Assembly (NCBI GenBank): GCA_015183035.1
Contig: JACZZP010000009.1
Location: 1,178,001-1,242,000 of the forward strand
Source: Meloidogyne chitwoodi
Lineage: Eukaryota; Nematoda; Chromadorea; Rhabditida; Meloidogynidae
Reading direction: 5' to 3'
DNA: 64,000 bases
A program made the translations under genes and the position numbers. Numbering within the stretch: position 1 is the first letter of the stretch; each line of letters begins with the position of its first letter. Of the stretch, positions 34,216-46,680 are shown one piece after another. The notes beneath the pieces are model-generated. The model made no database searches. It had not been told where the DNA came from and worked only from the letters and a program-made list of their open reading frames with translations.

Positions 34216-34914
34216 ATTAAATAAATATTTTTTTTAATAATTTAATTTTTTTATTTTTACAAAATTATATTAAGAGAAATAGGTATTATCATTTAAAATA
34301 AAATATTTATTTATTTAAATAATAAAAAAATATTTTTTGTCTAGTCTTATGGTTTAAAATTAAAAATTAAAAAATGATAAGAAAAATTATAAAAAATAAA
34401 TATACTTTGGAGTTAAAATTAATTATTAATTGACAATTAAATATTATTATGGAATGATTATTTATTATTTAAATCATATGATTTTATATATAAAATAATT
34501 AATTAATTTTAAAGAAACCTTTGACTAATAAATATATAGAAAATATTATTTTTATGAGATAATAAAAAAAGGAATTTTAATTTTTCTTATCAAAATTAGC
34601 AACTCTCTAAAATATCGGGAGAAGGTAAAAAGGTATATATTAAATTTATTTTCTCTTTTAATTAATTATTTCATTGAAATAATTAATTTATTTAAATTTC
34701 ATAGAAAAATTAAATAAGAGGTCATTAAAAATATTTATATTTTTTGTTTGTTTTTGCAAATAAATAATTTAATCTTACACGTGTGTTTATTTTAAACATG
34801 TGTCACTATCTTAATATTTTATTTATTTTAATTAATTAATTTATATATTTATATGTACTTATAATATATTTATTTTTGATAAAAAAATTCTTTGTTTTAT
34901 TTTTATTTAACAAA

Positions 34915-36925
34915 ATGGCTACAGCATTAAGTAATGTACCTTGTCTTATTACTGATTGTGAAACAAAGACTAAATTTGATGAGATCGATTATGATTTGGT
35001 TATTTTTTTATTTAAATAATAATATTTTTTATTTTAGATATTTACAATGGACTCATATATTGCTGAAGTAGATCCAAATCAAGCACATACAACTCTTATA
35101 TTTACTCTTAAAGAAGAAGCTGGTGCTCTTGCAGAAACTCTTAAAGTTTTCAAAGTCTTTTTTTATTATTATAAAAAATTTAAAATTTTTTTAAATTAGT
35201 TGAAAAACCTTAATTTAACACATATTGAGTCTCGACCTTCTAAAGTTCATCCAGGCTGTTATGAATTTATGGTAGAATGTTCTCAAGATTCAAATCCAGA
35301 AAGTTTAGAGGAAGTTATTTCATTATTTCGACGTCGTGCTGAAAGTGCTGGTTTACATAAGCCTAGAGTGCATGATCATAATTCACAAATACGTCAAAAT
35401 CCTGGTTAGTAAAATTGAAAAGGAATAAATTAAAAATAATTTATTTAAAAAGTTTATTTGAGTAAAAATAAATAAAAATATTTTTATTTTAATAAAGAAA
35501 GTATTCCCTGGTTTCCAATGAAAATATCTGATATTGACAATTTTGCCAATCGTGTTTTAAGTTACGGTGCAGAACTTGATGCTGATCATCCAGTAAATTA
35601 AGAAAATAAATAAAAAATAATTATTATTATAATTAGGGTTTTAATGATGAAATATATAGGGCACGACGCAAAGAATTTGCAGATATTGCTGCATCATTTC
35701 GATAGTTAATTATTATTATTTTTTATTAATAAAAAAATAAATTAATATTTAGTGGAGATAAAATTCCTCAAGTAGAATATACTCAAGAGGAAATAAGAAC
35801 ATGGAGAAAAATATATGAAGAATTAGTAGGACTTTACCCAACACATGCATGTCGTGAATTTAATTATGTAAAATAATATTTTTAAATATTTTTAATAATT
35901 AAATTTAGATATTTCCTTTATTACAACAAAATTGTTGTTATGGGCCAAATCATATTCCACAACTACAAAATGTTTCTGAATTTCTTAAAGGTGAATAACT
36001 TTATTAAATATTTTATTATAATTAATTATAAAGATTGTACTGGGTTCACGTTAAGACCAGTTGCAGGTTTACTTAGTTCAAGAGACTTTTTGGCAGGATT
36101 ATCTTTTCGGGTAAAACTTAATAAAATTAAAAAAATATTTATTTAACTTTAAAAAGGTATTTCATTCAACACAATATATTCGGCATCATTCAAGGCCAGA
36201 TTATACACCAGAGCCAGATGTTTGCCATGAACTTCTTGGCCATGTGCCTCTTTTTGCTGATCCAGATTTTGCAAAATTCTCACAGGAAATTGGAATGGCT
36301 TCACTAGGGGCTTCAGATGAAGTGATAGAAAAGCTTGCATCTGTGAGATTTAGAAAAAAATTGTCATTATATTTTTCCAAAACTTAAGTTATATTGGTTT
36401 ACTGTTGAATATGGTATTTGTATACAGGAAGGAGAGAAAAAGGCTTATGGTGCTGGCCTACTTAGCTCGTTTGTTTATTTAAATTTATCAACAATATTTA
36501 TTAATTTATTAGTTTTGGAGAATTGGAATATTCATTAAGTGGAAAGCCAGAATTACTTCCATTTGACCCAGCAATGACAGCTGAAACAAAATATCCAATT
36601 ACTTCTTATCAGCCAAAATATTTTGTTGCGGAATCATTTACCGATGCTAAAAACAAATTAACGTTATTATATAGATAAAAATATTATATTTTAAAAATTT
36701 CTTTTAAATTCAGGGCTTGGGCTGCAACAATTCTTCGACCATTTCAAGTAAACTATAATCCATATACTCAGAGAATTGAATTATTGGAGCATCCGAAAGC
36801 TGTTCAGAAACTAGCAAAAGACGTTAAAAGTTTGTTTAATAACAAGAACTACTTAAATTTTCTCCATTTAAGCACAAATGGCAAAACTTGAAGATGCTCT
36901 CAAAAAGTTAAACTTTTCCAAATGA
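34915..36925 (+). CDS. pah-1: Phenylalanine-4-hydroxylase (aromatic amino acid hydroxylase)
   Basis: About a dozen exons encode [20 protein letters not shown]..., then an ACT regulatory domain ([39 protein letters not shown]). The catalytic domain follows: [60 protein letters not shown] and the iron-binding [20 protein letters not shown] (two His ligands), with the Glu ligand region FTVEYGIC. The tetramerisation tail ends ...[10 protein letters not shown]. It hydroxylates phenylalanine to tyrosine with tetrahydrobiopterin; in nematodes PAH-1 also feeds cuticle melanin-like chemistry (family knowledge). The regulatory-domain sequence and HIESRPSK favour phenylalanine over tryptophan or tyrosine hydroxylase. 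It is convergent with TCTP, with about 150 bp between stops. Confidence 0.93.
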
Positions 36926-37077
36926 TTAATTAGATTCTGTTCATATATTATTATATTTTTTAAATAAACACATATAAACATTAATTTTATAAAGATATCA
37001 AAAGTTTTAACCAAAACAACAAAATATATAACTTTAATCAATTATATGTCAAAAATACCATTTTTCAATCATAATTA

Positions 37078-37813
37078 TCAACATTTCACTTCTTCCAATG
37101 CTTAAAAATATAATTTAATAAATTTAAACAAAATCTAAAATTACCTTCTTTGATAAGCATTAGTGTCGGAATCTCTTCTCCATTCTCTTCACGATACTCT
37201 ACAATGGCTACTTGTCCTTCTCCTTTCCCCTCTGCCATATTCTCACCTTAAATTAATTTTATAAATTACCTAAATAATAAAATTAAAAGTACCGATAAAA
37301 AATGCCATGGTTTTGAAACGTTCCTTGCTTAACAAAGAAACCACCCAAGTCTGAATTTTCTTCTTGAATGCATCAACTTGTTCGGCTGACTTTCCTTGTT
37401 TTTGCATGTACTCAATAACTTTCTTCATAAAATCCTTTATATAGGATTTGAAAGTTGCTTGATCCTTAAAATTAAAAAATGAAAAGAAAAATTAATAATT
37501 CACCTCATAACAATTCATCTCCTGAAGACGATGATTGAGTACAAAGTCAATGCCTCGTTCAACATGCTCTTCAGTCCCTTCATCCATTTCTTCAGCGGAT
37601 GGGTTTGCGCCAGACAAGGCAATATCTCCCTCTTTTCGAACAACCTGGCGCCCTTTAAATTCGAAAATGAGATCATCAACTAGCTTCATAGGATACGAAT
37701 CTGAAGCAAGCTCGTCATCTAAAAAATGTTTTTTTTAATAAGTAACCTTCTATTCAATTGAAAACCCGTTAAAAACTAAACCCACCGGTGAAAACATCCT
37801 TGTAAATAATCAT
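37078..37813 (-). CDS. tct-1: Translationally controlled tumour protein (TCTP)
   Basis: Exons join as MIIYKDVFTDDELASDSYPM, KLVDDLIFEFKGRQVVRKEG, NPSAEEMDEGTEEHVERGID, VLNHRLQEMNCYEDQATFKS, VDAFKKKIQTWVVSLLSKER, MAFFIGENMAEGKGEGQVAI, VEYREENGEEIPTLMLIKEA and LEEVKC. These match TCTP throughout, including the start, the NPSAEE loop and the terminal Lys-Cys. TCTP is a small, abundant cytosolic growth and translation-associated protein. The start lies 157 bp downstream of the ribosomal P0 stop on the same strand, so the pair may be one polycistronic unit of translation genes. The first intron has a GTGGGT donor. Confidence 0.96.
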
Positions 37814-37970
37814 CTTTGTTTATAAATCTCTTAAAATATTCAAAAATAAGTAAATATAAATAAAAGATAATTAGTGACAGATAAACAAATGAAAAAATAT
37901 CAGATTAAAACAAATGTTTATTTATTTCAACAAATTCATATCAACAAGTCAATTTAATTACTAGAAGAGC

Positions 37971-39115
37971 TCAATCGAATAAACCAAAGCCCATATCGTC
38001 ATCGGACTCTTCCTTCTCTTCAACCTTTTTGGAAGGTTCTTCTTTTGGAGTTGCAGTTGCAGTGGCAGCAGGTGCTGTCACCACAGCAGCTTCTACAAAC
38101 TTAGATGGATCAGCTAGATATTCTTTAAGCTGTTTGAATGAAAAAATCAAAAATAAATATTTTAGAAATAAATTACTTTCTCAGCTTCTTTAAAAGTAAC
38201 ATCAGTTTCGGCGCAAACTGACAACAAACGTTTAAACGCATTGGCAATAATATGTGGAACAGAAGCCTTAGTTGGGTATGAAATTCCAAGAGAAACAGCT
38301 GCAATATTCCGCACTCCATTCATAAAACGTGCCCTTAAATCATCCATAGTGATGTCCAATATATCTGGAGAGTAAATTGCTCCAGTATCATAAACCTAAA
38401 AAGATATATGAATAAATATAAAAACAAACTTGTTGAACTGCAAGACCATAAGAGAACGGTTGAATGTTTAACATGTTAAGCAACGCAGCCTCAGAAGCAC
38501 CAACCTTCTCACCAAGTTTTATAATATGAACCTCATTCAGAATCTCAATAGTACCACGCGAAATTTTAGTGGGGATTTGAAGCGCTTGGAAGAAGGATGT
38601 TTTCTCTGGACCCATTCCGGTGTTTTGTGGAGGCAATTTAACATCAAGAGGCGCGATGGCACCAGCTTTTGCTGGAGCACCCTAAATTAGCGTTAAAACT
38701 GATAAAAAATAGAGAAACCCGTTTGTTTTCTAGCAACTTTTTGCGAATTTCAGACAAATCTTCAATAGTGAAAACAAATCCAACATTGCCGACAATATAT
38801 GGAAGCAATTTTTCAAGCAATGGATTTTTTTGTAAATGTCCACGGATGGCCTTTCTTATCATTGTATTCTTTCCCATCAAAATCTCGCCATGTCCTGATT
38901 TTAAAATTAAAAAAAAAGATGAATTAAACCTCGCATAGCCTGACGGATTTCCTGCATTTGCTTAGATCCAACATTGTCGACGCCAACCAACAAACATTTC
39001 GGATAATCGTCGAAAAGTTCCTAAATTATTTTTCGGTTTACAATATTTTTTAAAAGCATACAATAATCCGAGTAAAATAATTCGCTTTCCATGCAGTTCT
39101 ATCTCCCTTGCCCAT
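37971..39115 (-). CDS. rla-0: Large-subunit ribosomal stalk protein P0
   Basis: Exons join as [140 protein letters not shown] and so on. The C-terminus ends in the P-protein acidic tail [14 protein letters not shown]0 anchors P1/P2 dimers to the 60S GTPase centre. Its length and all blocks are normal for the family. The Met at 39113-39115 matches the family start. TCTP follows 157 bp downstream on the same strand. Confidence 0.97.
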
Positions 39116-39734
39116 AATATCAGCAATATAAAATACTTAATGATAAAATTATCAAAAGTACAATTCTTTAACTTAATAAACAAATATATTTAGTAATATT
39201 TATGTATTTTGCAATTGATTCGATTAAGAAAATAACATCCACACCAAGATCGGCAGGGTACTATTCAATAGGGGCCATTTCAATTTCGCCAGTTCGGCTC
39301 AAGACCGAAACGGCAAGCTATAACATAGTGGTGGCATAAAAGAATAGTTTTTGAATGAGAATTTACCCAAATTCATCCGATTTTGTTTAATTTGGTATAA
39401 TTCGATTCATCTTGAAGAGATTTTTCGAATAAACCTTTGAATGTGCCATTTTATTGATTTTGTTTGATTTCAACAGCACTCTCAAGATTCATGCTCAACT
39501 GTCTTTCGCTCAATAGAAATTATACAGTAGAAAGATCCATTAGAGAGAATCTTTAGAGAAAAAAAGAAAATGGCTGGCGATAAACTACCAAGACTTTTCT
39601 TGGTTCAAGTTTTTTAGTTAATTGTTATAAAACTTTTAAAACTTATTTTTTATTAAATGTATGCTTTAGCATGTCGTAAAATTTAATTTTTCAAAATTCA
39701 TAATTGATTTATCCATCATTTTATATTTACTGAA
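39116..39734. other. Region upstream of P0 with possible decayed coding remnant
   Basis: On the minus strand, after an acceptor-like GTTATAG (about 39320), a stretch reads LAVSVLSRTGEIEMAPIE, then a stop, then YPADLGVDVIFLIESIAKY in the same frame (about 39203-39319). Further upstream is an AT-moderate stretch with GGTAAATTC, donor-like. I cannot assign a family. It could be a pseudogene fragment or a P0-linked regulatory region. The divergent zinc-finger gene starts at 39735. Confidence 0.3.
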
Positions 39735-41884
39735 ATGGCTTATCGAAACAACGGTCTGAATTGCATAGAATTAAAAGGAAAACTTAGGATTGATTTGGAG
39801 CTGGAATATGAAGAAAAAAGAACAGCTAGATTAAAGGTTTATTAAAAAATATTTTTGATATATATATTTCGAGTAAATTTAAGGAAGGAATTACTGGAAT
39901 TGGCGAAATCTTGAGGCGAATAAGAGATCCTTGCAGCACTGGAAAACAACGCATTATTTTAAATGAATCTGGAGCACCTATAAATGGTACATCCTTTTCA
40001 TTTTGGAGTGCTAATCGAGCAGCACCAGCTGCATCTGCCTCGGGAGAAAGTACTGCAGTGCCTTCTACCTCAAATAATCACATTGTCAATGGTATTTAAT
40101 TTTATTTGACTAGTACTTTACATTTAAAATATCATACTATTTTCAGATTTTATTTTGTAAATTATATTTTTTGTCCAGGTTTGAGCAATGTTACAACAAT
40201 AAAGCCTATTCCTGTTGTTATTCATTCGCAAAGTTCTGATGAGATTTCTGCTGCAGTGGCACATCCGACGAAACCTTCTGAGATTCGTAAATTAGTCCGT
40301 TCGAAAATGGTTCGTTGCCGTATTTGCAAAAATCGGTTTCTTGAGCGGCATCTTTATGAGAGACATTTACGTGATAAACATCCAATTGAATATCTGGCTT
40401 ATGCAATACAACAAGAAGAGGAGATGATTCAACAAAGAAAGGAAGAGCTTGAAACAAATAGATTAGACGAAATAATTAGTGGTGGATTTATACCTCCTCA
40501 AGAGGATTTGGAGGCGTCAAAATATGAAGTTGACATAAATGAGTTTGTTTTTTTATTTTTTGTTTAAATATCTCTCTTTCTAGAATTCCACTTCCTGGTG
40601 AATTAACAGGCGGGGTTCCGGCACGTTTTGATCGTTATGGTGTTTTATTTCAACCAAAACGTATCTACAAAAAGAAAGTTTCACCTCAGTGCATGTTTTG
40701 TGATAAACGCTATCGAAACGAGCATTCCTTGAAAAAACACATAGCGAAAAAACACACAGAATCTAATGAATGGGTACAATGCCTGAAATGCTTTAAGCCT
40801 GTTCCAAGTAAAGAAGACATCCCTAATCATCTTTGCGAATTGGTCACATATATTCATTTAATCATTTTAAATTTTATTTGCAGGTCTTTATTTGTTTTGA
40901 ATGTATACCAATTCGAAATTTATGCACTGAAGTTAGGCTCTTCAATCATCGAGCTAAATTTCATCGCGGTCAACAATCCGGCTTCAAATGTAACCTCTGC
41001 ACTCAAAAATTCCTCACGCCAAGAAAATTGCGAAAACACAAAAAAATGTCTCATGTTTTCACTAAAACTTATCAATGTCATTTTTGCGAGGAATTATTTA
41101 TTAGCGAGACTGCGGTTACTACTTAAATAATTTTTTCTTATGTTTTTTGTATTCAAGGTAACTACACATGAAAGAATTCACACTGGTATCATTAAATTTG
41201 AATGCAAAATTTGTGACTTTAAATGCAATCGTTTTTTAAATATGGAGGAGCATCGGAAAGATGAACATGGATATTTATGCACAATTTGTCAATCAAAATT
41301 GGGCGAATGGGCAGATCTGAAAAATCATATGTTGATTGAGCATGGTGGTTATCTCTCCTCAGAATTCAATTCAGGTCAGCTGGCAAAATTCAGAACATCA
41401 AAAGTGATAAGTATATCGTTATTATTGGGAACAACGTTTGTGTTGGTGGTGTCCATTAATATTTTATATTTTTTAATATTTGAATGGTTTAATCTTTTTA
41501 TTTGTTGGTTTTATATGGAGTCAATAGCCGGCATTAAAGCCTTGGCTAGTACTCTTTTTTTAATTTTAAATCTCATCCTTTAAATTAAAAATGTTTTTTT
41601 AGCTAATTATTTTAGAAGAAAGATTGCAGAGAAAGACAAAATATGTGGATATTAGATAAATGCCACATATAATATTTTTAGAATTTATTTTTATTTTAAT
41701 ACAAATAAAGCGATCTCATAATAAAGACTTTCCAAAAAATATACTGTTAATCATAATGTTTTCATTTATTTTCTAAAACTTTTTACAATTTTTTTAAATT
41801 TATTAATTATTCTTTTAGCAGTTTAATAAGCTTTTAGGATACATCGAAAGCCCTCGCGTTTGGCTTATGTTCAAAGGAGAATAA
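39735..41884 (+). CDS. C2H2 zinc-finger protein with eight fingers
   Basis: The protein starts MAYRNNGLNCIELKGKLRID. An N-terminal region has GIGEILRRIRDPCSTGKQRI and an Ala/Ser-rich linker. Fingers in order: CRICKNRFLERHLYERHLRD, CMFCDKRYRNEHSLKKHIAK, CLKCFKPVPSKEDIPNHLC, CFECIPIRNLCTEVRLFNHR, CNLCTQKFLTPRKLRKHKKM, CHFCEELFISETAVTTHERI, CKICDFKCNRFLNMEEHRKD and CTICQSKLGEWADLKNHMLI. An acidic coiled segment (IQQEEEMIQQRKEELETNRL) follows the first finger. The last exon (41838-41884), reached from a donor at 41377 across a 461-bp intron, gives the tail SGYIESPRVWLMFKGE. Several fingers are atypical (degenerate His spacing), so not all may bind DNA. Probably nuclear; the precise family was not recognised. 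Confidence 0.82.
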
Positions 41885-43367
41885 ATGAATTGATACCAAA
41901 ATGAAGCAAAAAAGAAAATTGGCAGAAACACCAACATATGATAGCTCTTCAATAATTAATTCTTTTATTTTATTACTTTTCGAATATATTTGACTATTTT
42001 TGCATTGTTGTTTTTTTCAGGATTTAATAAAATTAAAAATTGGTTTAATTCTTTTAATAAATTTGTTATATTTATTTAAATGAAAAATTATGAGTAAAAG
42101 TTGAAAGCCAACTGCCAACAACATTTTATTGAGTAAAACTTATTAAATTAGAAATTTCTAAATTTTAAGAGCAGAAGGAGGTCTACAATTTATTAATTTT
42201 TGCATATTTGTTTAATTATATTTTTGATTTATTTGCGACATTAAACTTGTTTTTTTTTCGGTTTTTTTTGTTTAATTTTCATGACTATTATTTTCAAATA
42301 TTTAAAAATATAATTCAAAATTCTTGTTTAGTAAATCATTTAAAGAGTGGAATTTATTGCTTTAACTTCAAAAGGTGCCATTTTTCTATCATGACGCAAG
42401 TAAAATAAAAAACAGAAGTGTAATAAGAATTCGTAACGTGGGTTACAAATAACCAGGTTAAAATATATAATTATTTAAAGTTTAGTCTGATTTTTTTTTC
42501 ATTTTTCTAGTAATCATTAGTGTATTCAAATGAAAAAATTCTCTTAAATCTGACTTTTTTTAATTGATGAAAGGAGAAATTGAATTTTAAAAGTTAAATT
42601 ATAATTTACAATTTTTTATATTTATTATAATTTTGATGAAACAAAAATATTAAAATCTAAAAAACTGAAACTTTATTTTCATAATTTTTAACTAATATAT
42701 TATAATTATTTTATATATTTTTTAATTAATATTCTTTTTTTTTCTTAAATTATTATTAAATTTATAAAATTACTTTTAAAATCTAAATTTACGTCAAAGT
42801 AATGGAAATTAAAATAATTTATTTTGTATTGCAAAAATGTTTTAATTCTTTTTTTTAAAGTAGTACATAGATATAATTAGTAACTATAATCTAGTACTAA
42901 AAATAGTTCATTTTTTTAAATACCTTCCTGTAATTTTTTATATTTAATTTTTTACCTTTCGCTAATTGACATTCTTAATTTCTATATAAATAGAATATAT
43001 TTAATAATTATTATAAATAATTATTATTAATTTCTTAAATTTTTTTATTTAAATAATTTTTTATTAATATTTATTTTATAAAAAATTTAAATATAAAAAT
43101 TAAGTAAAAATCAAATAAACACATATTCAAATCATTTATATTTGTAGTAATTATGTGAAATTATTTTAACATAATATAATAATTTTATATTTACAAGTAT
43201 GTGGTAAAATTCACGCAATTCTTATTTTTTCATTTTTATTTCTATATAATATTATTTATTTTAAAATAATTTTTTTATTAGTTTTTATTTTATGAAAATG
43301 TTAACTTATTTTATATTTATAATTTAAATTATTTTTAAAAAAATATTTTCTTTTTAGTTTAGAGGTA
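41885..43367. other. AT-rich intergenic region
   Basis: No gene recognised. Short Phe/Leu/Ile-rich frames (for example 42208-42408) arise from T-rich DNA. Near 43330-43367 a T-rich tract ends with TTTTTAG and is the likely spliced-leader acceptor for the next gene. Confidence 0.5.
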
Positions 43368-43819
43368 ATGAATAAAATACAAGCAAAATATCAAAAAAAT
43401 ATTCCTCACCATCATTTTTTGTCAAAAATTATTATTTTAATTATTCTAATATTATTAAATAAATCAGAGGCATATAACAATAACCGTAAGTTTAAGTTTA
43501 TTTATTTATTTATTTTTAATTAAAATATTTTAAAGGAATTATTTCTCCTCAAAAACAACTTTCAATTATTTATTTACCAGAAGAGGATGTAAATTCTGCT
43601 GAAGAATTATTAAATAATAATAAATTAAATAAAAGAAATAATTTAATATTAGAACATTCTTCTCTTCCTTCTTCTCCAACACAATCACGTTCTGAAATAT
43701 TTACTAGAATGAGAAATATATGTGCTCGAATGCCTAGACTTAAAAGAAAAAGAACACCAAAACCAGGTTCACCTGAATCTCTTGTTGCATTTCTTTGCTC
43801 TAGCGCTAATATTTTTTGA
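43368..43819 (+). CDS. Small secreted peptide precursor, unassigned
   Basis: Two exons (donor at about 43484, acceptor before RIISPQKQ) give a protein of roughly 130 residues. It starts MNKIQAKYQKNIPHHHFLSK followed by a strong hydrophobic core (IIILIILILLNKSEA), an evident signal peptide. The middle is acidic and Asn/Leu-rich with a dibasic KR. The C-terminus contains FTRMRNICARMPRL, then the basic site KRKR, then TPKPGSPESLVAFLCSSANI and a final Phe. Two Cys flank the basic stretch. The layout (signal, propeptide, dibasic sites, short conserved-looking end) fits a neuropeptide or hormone precursor, but no known peptide motif was recognised and there is no Gly amidation signal. TTTTTAG lies 13 bases upstream of the ATG. 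Confidence 0.6.
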
Positions 43820-44236
43820 CAACGATGAATTAATTATAAGGACCAAAATATAATTAAATAAATAAAAAAAGAAAGAAAAGATAATGATTTTTAATTAAAA
43901 TTAATTTTAAAGAAAAATATATGTAAATATTTAATTTTTTATTATTGAAAAAAATATTAAAGAAAATTGTTTTAATTAATTTTAAATAAAATATTCAATT
44001 GTTTTAATTTTAAATATTTGATAAAAAAATAAGAATAATATTATTTTTTAAAATATATATTAAAATACAAATAAATTTAAAATTAATAAAAGAAAAAACA
44101 AATTGTTAAAGTAGAAAATAAGCACAATAATTGTTTTATTTTTTTAATTGGCTTGTTTTAACCAAATTATTAAATAAAAGTTTTTTTCAAAAATTGAGTT
44201 TTTTCTTGGCAAAAATAATTTTAAATTAATTTTATT

Positions 44237-45808
44237 TTAAAATAATAATTGAAAAAAAGAAAATTTTTGATCAAAACTACCAGATAAAAGAAATATAAAA
44301 TAATTATTTTTATTTAATTCTTCTTTTTTAATAATCCATTTAAGACATTGTATTGAATTAAAATGAATATTTTTAATATTAATATTTAATTGTTTTGACC
44401 ATTTTGGTGGTTTTTGGTTGTTTTTTGTTGAAGGAATTAAAGAAAATATCTAAAAATATTAAAAAAAACAAAAACTTTTTAATTAAAAACTTGAATTTCT
44501 CCATTATTTAATCCTGCCGCTATTTTTGGATTTCCGTTAAAATTATTTTCAGTAATTATTGCAAGTGCTGTATAATTAACATTACTAAAAATGGAAAAGA
44601 AAATAAAAATATTTTTTAATATCAATTTATTTTAAGAAAAGAAAACAAAATATTATTTTTTATTTTTGCGTGACAAGAAATTTAATTTAAAAAATAATTT
44701 GGCTATTTTTTATTTTTCATAATATAAAATATATTTTTATAAAAGAAGATAATGAATTAAAAATTAATTAATTAATTTTTCAAAATTTAATAAAAAATAC
44801 CAACTTTTTAGTTTTTTGTAAAATACATTCAACATTTAATTTTTGATCAATTTCTGGAAAATAAGAAAGTAAATAAAGTTGACCAATAACAGAAATAGCA
44901 ATTAAAGTTTGTTTTTTATAATTATTAATTGACCAACAAAGAAATTCACAATGTTTTGGATGTTTTAACTTTTTAAAAAATAAATAAAAATATTAAAATA
45001 TTACCGAATCAATAATTTGTTTATTTTTTAAATTTAAAATACAAATTGTACTGTCTTCAAATGCAAGTAATAAATAATTTTCTTTGAAAAATAAATATTA
45101 AAATAATTTTTTAAAATAAAAATACCATTTATTAATTCAATTCCCATTAATAATCCTTTAAAAAAATTTTTAAATTCTTCTTTATTATTTTTATTTAAAA
45201 ATTCTTCACTTAAATGTAAAATTCGTTCAGATCCATTTTGATAATAAATATGTAAAATATTAATTAAATTCTTTTAAATTATTATTAAATTAATTTAAAA
45301 AAAATTAAAACTTCATTGTCAGGTAAAAACATTCTTTTATTATTTAAATCAGCAAAAGATTTACAAAATCCATAATGTTCAGTAGAAAATTCTCTTATTT
45401 GTGAAAACCCAATTATATCAGAATTTGAAGGAGAAAAAAGTATTTTGAAAATAGAAATCGATGAACCACGAAAGTGAATCCAAATATTTTTATTTTCTAA
45501 AAAGATATAATATAAATTAAAGTAATAATACCATTTTCCTGAAATAAAGGCCAAATACCAATTGCCATAATATATCTTTTTTTATAATCTTCTTTAATTA
45601 AAATATTAATTTATTATTATAAATTTAAAAAAAAACCATGTATAAGTACAAGTTTTAAATTTTCTGATAAAAAATTAAAACATCGGCCATAATTTGTTCC
45701 AATTAAAATAATATCCTCTTGATTTAACAAATCATGAAAAACAAAAGAAGGAAATTCTTTTAAATTATTTAAATATTGTGAAAATATTGGTTCTAATTTT
45801 AAATTCAT
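44237..45808 (-). CDS. WD40-repeat protein, GNB1L-like
   Basis: Several small exons encode MNLKLEPIFSQYLNNLKEFP..., then FVFHDLLNQEDIILIGTNYG (repeat 1). The WIHFRGSSISIFKILF block precedes EHYGFCKSFADLNNKRMFLP. Further on are LLLAFEDSTICILNLKNKQI, HCEFLCWSINNYKKQTLIAI, IAAGLNNGEIQIFNIF and a final QCLKWIIKKEELNKNNYFIF ending LLSGSFDQKFSFFQLLF. The order of blades and the GFC(K/R)S segment recall GNB1L, a WD40 partner of the TTT complex that stabilises PIKK kinases. This identification is tentative because the sequence is divergent and AT-biased. A TTTCAG acceptor-like site lies 5 bases upstream of the ATG, suggesting trans-splicing. A small hydrophobic frame lies divergently upstream. Confidence 0.58.
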
Positions 45809-45956
45809 TATCACTGAAACAAAATAAAAAAAAATAGCAGCACCAAAATGTCCATCCTAAATATTTATTTATTTGCGATTAAATGGCAACATTTTTTCAT
45901 AAATAACTCTAAATAAATATGAAAATCAATAAATTTTAATAAAAACTTTAAATAAG

Positions 45957-46175
45957 ATGAGATTTTACATTTTGCCAAAAAGTTTTTCTTCAACAGAATT
46001 TTCTCCAACTTCAATTGGATTTATTTTTATTTTAATTATTTTTATTTTAATATTTTTTATTATTTTAAAAATATTTATATTTATTAAAAATATATTTTTT
46101 TCTAATTTGAGAATTTTAATTTCTCCATTATTAAATATTTATGATTTGGAAATGCCTTTAAAAACGAGAGAATAA
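45957..46175 (+). CDS. Possible small membrane protein
   Basis: A single-exon frame of 72 codons begins MRFYILPKSFSSTEFSPTSI, has a long Ile/Phe hydrophobic stretch (two TM lengths) and a charged tail DLEMPLKTRE. It lies divergently 149 bp from the GNB1L-like start. The N- and C-terminal segments look non-random, but an Ile/Phe-rich frame is also expected by chance in T-rich DNA. No family recognised. Confidence 0.3.
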   Translation: MRFYILPKSFSSTEFSPTSIGFIFILIIFILIFFIILKIFIFIKNIFFSNLRILISPLLNIYDLEMPLKTRE

Positions 46176-46349
46176 ATTAATTTAAATAATGAAAATTGAA
46201 GAAGAAATAAATTTAAATAATTATAAGATATATTTATTATATATTTATTTGTAATTGTAATAGTAAATTATTTTTGTCGTAAATAAATTAAATAATTATT
46301 TTAATTAAAAGATTTAAAAATATATTTTTTCATTATAATTTTAATTAAA

Positions 46350-46680
46350 CTAGCGAAGTTGGTCGCCCTTCTGGCGTCCTTCTTCCTTACAAAAAAACAA
46401 AAAACTAAAATAGGTAACCTAATCAACAAAGTCATCGTACTAATAAACATTTCCAAAGAACAAAACAAAAACGTGAATAACAAAAGAACTTAAGAAATAA
46501 TTGGTCAAAACAGTTCTTTAAACCAAAACACGAAATTGCAATAACAACATCTTAGATCAAAGAATTAATCCCAACAAAGACAAAAATAAATGTTAAGAGG
46601 TCGCACACCCACCATCGCTGACCTCCCTTACCGCCATAATAGAACCAGCACCAAACGGCGTAGCCACAGCCACCTATATT
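46350..46680 (-). mobile_element. Inverted, decayed copy of the hairpin-ended repeat family
   Basis: On the minus strand this segment follows the element at 26.6-27.1 kb almost line for line. It contains GGGAGGTCAGCGATGGTGGG, TTTGTTGGGATTAATTC and TGTTTTGACCAATTATTTC, and it ends GGGCGACCAACTTCGCTAG followed by T. The terminal hairpin has lost several base pairs. The 5' part beyond about 46680 is missing, so the copy is truncated. Confidence 0.82.

Noticed and set aside
38669..38938. Plus-strand frame of 89 codons
   Set aside because: Antisense shadow of ribosomal P0 exons.
41377..41583. Hydrophobic continuation of the zinc-finger frame (SISLLLGTTFVLVV...)
   Set aside because: Intronic readthrough: a GT donor after the SG codon and an AG acceptor at 41837 give a better tail, SGYIESPRVWLMFKGE.
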